DNA from: Limnanthes douglasii subsp. nivea
Lineage: Eukaryota; Streptophyta; Magnoliopsida; Brassicales; Limnanthaceae
DNA length: 64,000 nt
NCBI GenBank assembly: GCA_036936605.1
Contig: JAUPFV010000002.1
Span: 128,510,376 to 128,574,375, forward strand
Direction of reading: 5' to 3'
The notes under the pieces were generated by a model that did not search any database, was not told where the DNA came from, and saw nothing but the letters and a program-made list of their open reading frames with translations. Position 1 is the first letter of the stretch; every line of letters starts with the position of its first letter. A program made the translations under genes and the position numbers. Shown piece by piece: positions 58,370-64,000 of the stretch.

Positions 58370-58640
58370 AATTGAGTTTATTCTCAAATGAATTTTTATC
58401 TCATGGAAGAATCTTAACCCGACAGAGGTGGAGGCCAACGCAAACCGAGCTCTTTGGATCTTGGGAAATTCGATTGCAAGTAGTTGAACCCGATAGAGGG
58501 CGAGATCAGTACGACAATCATATGCCTAAGGTAAAGGCTCTCGAACTAATCAGTTATCTCGGAAAAAAATCAAAATCACGAGAAAAACTTCTCAATCAAA
58601 ATCATAGGGGTCAATCAACGGTAAAATCCAAGGTTTGATC
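58370..58640 (+). pseudogene. Decayed WOX13-like homeobox remnant
   Basis: The frame at 58222-58638 contains SHGRILTRQRWRPTQTEL. WOX13-type homeodomains begin with a G-x-x-x-T-x-RQRWTPT-x-x-QL stretch, so position and residues fit. After TEL the reading changes frame; at DNA level CTCTCG, ATCTCGGAAA and CAAAATC-x-CGAG further on (58540-58590) resemble the LSQHGQISE and FQNRRA parts. The intact homeodomain is not there; upstream residues are hydrophobic and unrelated. Best explained as a fragment of a homeobox gene. A chance match of the RQRW segment cannot be excluded. Confidence 0.4.
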
Positions 58641-59970
58641 ATTCGGCTGAACCATGAACCAACACCTTTTGGATTTGGAAAACTCAAAACTGCGTTAACT
58701 ACACATTAATTATTATACTTTAGTTATTACTCCTCTCTGATTTTGTTCGCAATGGCTAAAATACTAATGTTAATGTCTAGAATTTCTAAACCCGAACTAA
58801 TAATATGTTCAATCAAATCTGAGCTTATAATGAGCATAAATTATAACTAAGTCCAACTTTATAACTTTATTTTTCAAGTTAGTCGATAGTGAACCCTAGT
58901 CCAGTGAGTGTTAGCCATGTGATATCCAATTATTCATTAGTAATCGACTAATCTTGAAAATATTTTACTTATTTTCTATTTGAAGGGTTTAGACGGAGAT
59001 TAAGAAGACGAGGTAAGCCGGTAGGGACTTGAATTAGTAGCAGTAGCAGAAGAAGAAATTGATACTTCTTTCACAAAGTTCAAACAGATTCGATCTACAC
59101 TTTGGAATCACTGCACAGTCTTCAGAATCACCACACTTGGTTTGAACCGCTGGATGAGGTTCGGACTTTCAAATATACATTGGCTTGCAACTGCGAGGGT
59201 CATCGATGGTAGAGAGTCGAACCCTGTGATACAAATACAATAGACACATTTATACATTTTTTTTATAGTCACATTACCTTTTTCGTATGCAGTATAAAAC
59301 AGGGACTCGTGCCCTTTTATTCGAACTGACCCAAATTCAAATCCAAGATTCAGACACATTCACATTTTATGGTGTGGAAATTCTAAATTTTTAAAGTTCC
59401 ATCATTGTTGCCGATGTAAATTGTTCTTTATCTGAGTGAAAGTATGCTTCTGGTGACGGCATTTTTGTTTCCTTCAAGATTCGGTAATGCGACGATGCCA
59501 TGAACGAGAGATGAAGAATGATCTTCTACCACATGATAAAACTAAGGTCTTCTGGCATGGATGATCATTGTGGGCGTCAAACTGGAGTTGAATGACAACT
59601 TGTTTGTTTTCGCTGAAGCTGCACATGAATTAGACACCTGGTTTTTAGATTGATATTTGGACAAGAGAGGTTCTTAAAATTAGGGGTGAGAAGACTTTGA
59701 AAGATGTATATCTCTTCCAGGCTTTTAAGGTAAATTTGGTTTGGTCCAATCGTAGTATTCAAACCCGAACAGTAGGTTTAAGAACAATTAAAATTTAATT
59801 AATGAATATGAAGATAACCACAAGATAACTGTTATGGTAGAGTAGAAAAGAGACTAAATATATTGTATTAAATATTGAATTTTTTATGTTTTATTTTGTG
59901 TTTAGAGGTTTTATTTATAGTTTTTATTATGTTTATGTGATCTTTAAGTTATGAAAAAGTGTTAAAGATA
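58641..59970. other. Non-coding stretch
   Basis: Open frames of 83 (59108-59359, minus) and 61 codons (59577-59762, minus) show no known domain. No repeat structure was recognised. Confidence 0.4.
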
Positions 59971-61240
59971 TATTTTTTTTTTTGGTTTTTTTTTTTTTTT
60001 TTTTAAGTAAAGACCTTTTATTTGAAACTTAAAATATAAGTTTGGATACAAAAGATGCGTTAATTTCCCCGCCAAGATCAAGATGGAATAGAATTTTAAA
60101 ACTAACCTAAAGACAAAACAAGCTTCACAATCAACAAACGCTACATTCATTCTATTTCAAACGAGAGCCAAACCCTTCTAGACACAGCAAACACTTCACC
60201 GAATATGCAATCTTCAACAGCCTAGAATTTGAAACAGCACCAATTCACTTCTGCTCCAGGATTCCAACAGCCAATAACACAAATGAAATCATCAAGCATG
60301 AACAGAGCCACATGAAAGAACAGCCAAGGGACTTCAAGCTTCGCCAAAGATCGGAACATCACATAGAGCTTGAAACTATTGAACACCACAAACAACTAGA
60401 GAATACCAAATGTTAGAACTCAAGCCAAACAAAAAGCTTTTAAATCAGCCATAACAAACTGCTCATAACAATCAATGTTAGAGACTCTTCAAAAAACCAG
60501 CCACAATCTTCTATCAAACAATGCAGAAATCGCAGCAAAGAACCCTCCAAGAGCTCGACCAGCAGCAACTTCAAACTTAAGCAGCAACCAATGACCATCA
60601 TACGAAAAGACCAGCTTGAACAACACACATAAAGACTCAAACCACCCCAAAGAAAGCAGCAACACCAGCTTCAAAGAAAGCAGCAACATCAGCTTCAAAA
60701 ATTCAGCAGGAAGAGCAACTGAATAGCCTAAATCGCAGGTTCAACCTCAACCAAATTCATGAAATCAAAAATAAAGCATGAATTAAATCAAACTATACCA
60801 CCAAGTTATTCCACAAAACTAATATAAGGAATACCCAAGCTTTCAAGAATTAAAATAGATTTGAGTTTAGGAGGAGCAGAAGAAAAATCAAATGTTTGTT
60901 TCATCTTACAGTTTAAAGTCCATCGAGCGAGCCAGTCAGCCGCCCGATTTTGATCCCGAAACACATACTTGAGAGGTCGTTCCGCACCGGTTAATTCGTA
61001 GTTTTTTTTCTTTTTTTTTGGAGGGAACCCGCAGCCGCTACTCAGAGTGCAATGAGTGCGCACAGGGTAAACCCTCAGTCTGACGAGATAGCCTGCAAAC
61101 CAACGCCAGAAGGTAAACCACACAAGGTGACAGGCTCAGCCGAGAAAGCGTATGTAAATGGACTCGAACTCATGACCTTTTGGTCGTAAGAATGCCATAC
61201 TCAACCAACTCGGCTACCACTTGGGCCCGGTTAATTCGTA
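59971..61240 (-). mobile_element. LINE H 3' end with poly(A), hosting a SINE
   Basis: A poly-T run on the plus strand (59971-60003) is the minus-strand poly(A) tail. Coding sequence is read from about 61240 to 60808: LKYVFRDQNRAADWLARWTL, the last RNase H motif of plant LINEs, then SILILESLGIPYISFVE and stop. About 800 bp of 3' UTR follow, with a tandem-like GCAGCAACA-x-CAGCTTCAAAGAAA at 60650-60700. Strongly 5'-truncated. The SINE at 61001-61226 lies within the coding part. Confidence 0.8.
61001..61226 (-). mobile_element. tRNA-derived SINE (Au-like), TSD 14 bp
   Basis: On the minus strand: box A GTGGTAGCCGAGTTGG, box B GAGTTCGAGTCC, a body with GTAGCGGCTGCGGGTTCCC, and a short A-rich end. 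Flanked by the perfect TSD CCGGTTAATTCGTA (60987-61000 and 61227-61240). 226 bp. The body strongly recalls the plant Au SINE family. It is not a tRNA gene: no acceptor stem closes. Confidence 0.9.
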
Positions 61241-62200
61241 TTGTATATAAGCAACCCTGTTTTTTTCTAAATGTTTTTATATAGGTGGTATGTTTATATC
61301 CTCTTAGGCCATCTCTAATCGTAGGTCTCCCCGGAGACATGGTCCAGCCACGGAGACCTCCATTTATTTACAGATCTGCCACAGAGCTTCTAATCGTTGT
61401 TTTACTATTCCTGAGACTTTTAATATAAAAAATTCAATTCAAACAATTCCACTATCTTTTAACTATTCATCTCACTCTCTTTATTTCTCCCTCAATCTCA
61501 CTCTCTCAATATTTACATTATCATCCTACATTTACTAATTCTATAATAAATAATTTAACCTATATTGTTAATTAATAATTGATATTAATATTTAACAAGA
61601 TTATTTATTTTAAATTTATGTTATAAATTTTTGTGTTTAATTTTTATTTACAATAAAATAATATATATCTTTTAACTATTCATTTGACTTCCGCAATTTA
61701 TGAATTAAGTTTTTATTATAAATGAATTGGTAGAGAATATTTACAAATTTAAATTTAATTTTTAAATTTAAATATATATTATAAAATTAACGTTAAGTGA
61801 TATTATAAACCACTGTAAAACGGTTTATAAAACATTGATATAACATTAAGTGACAAGTAAGTGACATTAATTTAAATTAATATAAATTTAAACATCTATA
61901 TTAGCTTAAAATAAAATTATATTTTATAACGTTAAGTGATATTAATTAAATTAATATAAATTAATTATATTTTATTCAATTACATTAAGTGACATCAATT
62001 ACGTTTGACATTATATTTTACTCAATGACATTAAGTGACATCAATTACATTAAGAGGAAAGTATCCCTAAATACCTACTCAACTATCAAATACCAAAATG
62101 GTACCCGTTTTTGGACTAGTTTCATAAAATACCTAGAGCCATATTTTGGACAATTATACCCTCTAGGGTATAAAAGGGGTTGTTTGGTTGAAACCCACTT
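61241..62200. other. AT-rich stretch with repeated AAGTGACATTAATT-like phrases
   Basis: The phrase TTAAGTGAYATYAATTA recurs about 61794, 61853, 61938, 61985 and 62031. It starts with GGCCATCTCTAATCG at 61317, a phrase common at ends of plant MITEs, but a matching other end was not found. Confidence 0.4.
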
Positions 62201-62685
62201 TTTTGCACCTTCTAATCTGACTTTTAGGTTCCAATTCCCCCACTTTCACATTTCTAAATTTGAAGAGAGAGAAACACGTAAAATAAGAGGAAACCAAAAG
62301 ACGATTTTGAACCCAAACCAGAACCTTTCAACCGGCGACTTTAACCGGCGAGTAGTTCCGATCAATCAATCGAATCGGAGAACACCGTTCACCACCTACT
62401 CCGTCAAGCCTCCTACTCCGTCAAGCCTCATACTCCGTCGAACACAGTCGAGCAGGTATTCCTCCAACACTGTCTGTCTTCTACGACTGAACCGTCTTCT
62501 GTAACGTTCCGGCCACCCAAACCCGTCAACGATACCGAATGTTCCGGCCACCGTAACTGCATCGATAGCACTATGGTCCGCCTCCGTCTCCGTCGAACAT
62601 GTACGTTTTTTATCGCCGTCTTCCCTACTCTCTGTGTTTGTCACCGTAACTAACCGGTGAGCATTAGGCTTGATATTGGGTACAG

Positions 62686-63079
62686 AGATTAAGTGGGCAC
62701 AGAGAACAGACTCAGTTTTACTTACTGTGCTACTACCTGATTCAAAAGATGCAAAGATCAAAGTGGAACCGGATGGAAAGGTTACTCTGTGTGCCAATGT
62801 TGGATATGGGAATATTCCTTACGAACTTCAACTTGAACTTCATGATAAGATCAATGTAGAGGTTATATACTTAATCGTTTGATATATTTTTATGTGGGTT
62901 GCTTCGATTTTGTTTACTTGAACCTACAAATAGTTAGATTATTTTCTTCCAAACTCGTTTTCCAGGCAAGCAAAACCAATATAGGACCAAGGGTTATCTT
63001 TTGCATCCTTGAAAAGGTTGAGAAGGTGTGGTGGAATAGATTGTTTCGTGCGGAAGGAAAGCCACCACATTATGTCAAA
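62686..63079 (+). CDS. p23/CS-domain HSP90 co-chaperone, partial (two exons)
   Basis: Exon 62686-62861 and exon 62966-63079, with acceptor TACAG, donor GAG/GTTATA, acceptor TTCCAG and donor AAA/GTTAAT. The product has IKWAQRTDSVLLTVLLPDS, KDAKIKVEPDGKVTL, LELHDKINVE, then ASKTNIGPR, ILEKVEKVWWNRLF and EGKPPHYVK. These are the CS domain and the WW-x-x-L-x-x-x-EGKPPHYVKV end typical of plant p23. p23 binds ATP-bound HSP90 and slows its cycle. The short first exon (usually M-S-R-H-P) was not found: no upstream donor gives a good frame. The next exon (D/WDKW-like) is not in the window, so it either lies beyond 64000 or is lost. May be a gene or a young pseudogene. Confidence 0.7.
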
Positions 63080-63085
63080 GTTAAT

Positions 63086-63625
63086 ATTTCAGTAGAACTT
63101 GTTTTGTGTGGAACTTGTGAAACCTGTACGTAACTATCGCCTCGAACTGTATATTTTGTCGTATCTATCATAGTCGTTGCTGTCGACCTTTAATAGATGT
63201 TGTTTTGTGTGGTAGTGGTTCATCGTGGCCTTATCTATCATTATGAACTGTATATGTTGCCTTATCTATCGTAGTCGTGGATGTCGACCTTGAGTAGAGG
63301 TTGTTTTGTGTGCAACTGTTATGAGCTGTACGTATCTATCATTATGAACTGTGTATGTTGCCTTATCTATCATAGTGGTAGGTGTCGACCTTGAGTAGAG
63401 GTTGTTTTGTGTGGAACTGCTATGAACTGTACGTATCTATCAGTATGAACTGTATATTTTGCCTTATCTATCATAGTCGTGGCTGTCGATCTTCAGTAGA
63501 GGTTGTTTTTGTTTGGTAGTGGTATGAACTGTACGCATCTATAAATATGGACTGTATATTGTGCCTTATCTATCAGAGTCATGGCTGTCGACCTTCAGTA
63601 GAGGTTGTCTTGTGGGGTAGTAGCA
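63086..63625 (+). repeat. 101-bp minisatellite in the p23 intron
   Basis: GAACTGTATAT-type starts at 63144, 63245, 63346, 63447 and 63549, periods 101, 101, 101 and 102 bp; a partial unit begins at about 63086. Each has CCTTATCTATCATAGTCGTGG and GTCGACCTTGAGTAGAGGTT parts. It starts right after the exon 3 donor. Confidence 0.95.
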
Positions 63626-64000
63626 CCATTCATGCCTAGCAATGTAGCATGAACTCAGTGATGTGATTTAAACCGTAGATCAGACCTACTGACTTTAGTG
63701 TTAAAAACAACTACTGTGCGCTATAAACAACTCTAGCGAGGGAAACATATCTACTGTCTACTAAAAATGGATTTTTTTTCTAAAAACAAGCTAGACCGTA
63801 GGCTTGAGTCTGTATTTTTGCTCAACAGTTGGTAGATTTTAGTTTTCCTTGATTTGTATCGCTGTTTAGTTCTGGGTAAATATCATTTGTCGCTTGTGCT
63901 GTTTTTCAAATGTAGCTCACCTTACTTGCTTTACATCGAAGAAGAGTCGGACTACAAGTTTACTTACCTTTCAGTAATATAAATTTATGAACAGGAACAA

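Noticed and set aside
61001..61226. tRNA gene
   Set aside because: Boxes A and B are present but no acceptor stem closes, and a SINE body, A-rich end and TSD are present.
62456..62685. p23 first exon ending at the CAG/GTATTC donor near 62457
   Set aside because: Joining it to 62686 in the open frame gives an immediate stop; the other frame has no convincing ATG.
61989..62797. 171-codon plus and 133-codon minus frames before the p23 exons
   Set aside because: They overlap each other, contain simple repeats (CCTACTCCGTCAAG) and show no family motif. Probably 5' untranslated or intergenic DNA.

Overview
This is plant nuclear DNA, most likely from an AT-rich, repeat-rich eudicot. It has introns with GT/AG borders, Tat-lineage Ty3/gypsy retrotransposons, plant L1-type LINEs with a DUF4283-type ORF1 and a C-terminal RNase H, a tRNA-derived SINE resembling the Au family, a Stowaway-like MITE, and plant host genes. 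There is no operon logic and no bacterial or organellar signature. The species cannot be fixed from the sequence.

Host genes are few. (1) 15488-18519, minus: a complete six-exon gene for a 507-residue LisH-motif protein; every splice phase closes and an E2F-type site lies just upstream. (2) 46921-47895, plus: an intact single-exon F-box protein of the At2g27310-like group with a hydrophobic tail. (3) 62686-63079, plus: two exons of a p23/CS-domain HSP90 co-chaperone, followed by an intron that opens into a 101-bp minisatellite. (4) About 58370-58640: a decayed WOX13-like homeobox remnant.

The rest is nested mobile DNA. 1-2512 is the 5' part of a minus-strand Tat element (A1), which cut into a minus-strand LINE (2513-5690). 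6600-15525 holds a decayed plus-strand LINE whose 3' part, with the LisH gene's last exon, exists twice as direct copies (7520-10054 and 12979-15525) on either side of a Tat remnant (F). Inside F sits a palindromic miniature LTR element (11070-11995, TSD TCATG). 19201-29350 is a nearly full-length dead Tat element (D). 32500-38080 is a minus-strand Tat element without gag (G), joined to the truncated plus-strand Tat element E (38081-44235). 44540-44783 is a MITE and 45148-46558 a 1.4-kb inverted-repeat element. 48117-49729 is a 5'-truncated LINE with a perfect 23-bp TSD. 49940-56678 is a Tat deletion derivative (A2) in which gag runs into integrase. 59971-61240 is a LINE 3' end containing a SINE with a perfect 14-bp TSD.

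Two themes recur. The Tat elements carry extra ORFs antisense to gag-pol between pol and the 3' LTR; the same domain is readable in three of them, with related or less certain antisense reading in F and G. D, E and G also have diverged tandem repeats just after pol. These match known Tat features (antisense extra ORFs, hypervariable 3' region). The most unusual structures are the duplication that copies a host terminal exon and the palindromic miniature LTR element. No new defence or metabolic system is visible.
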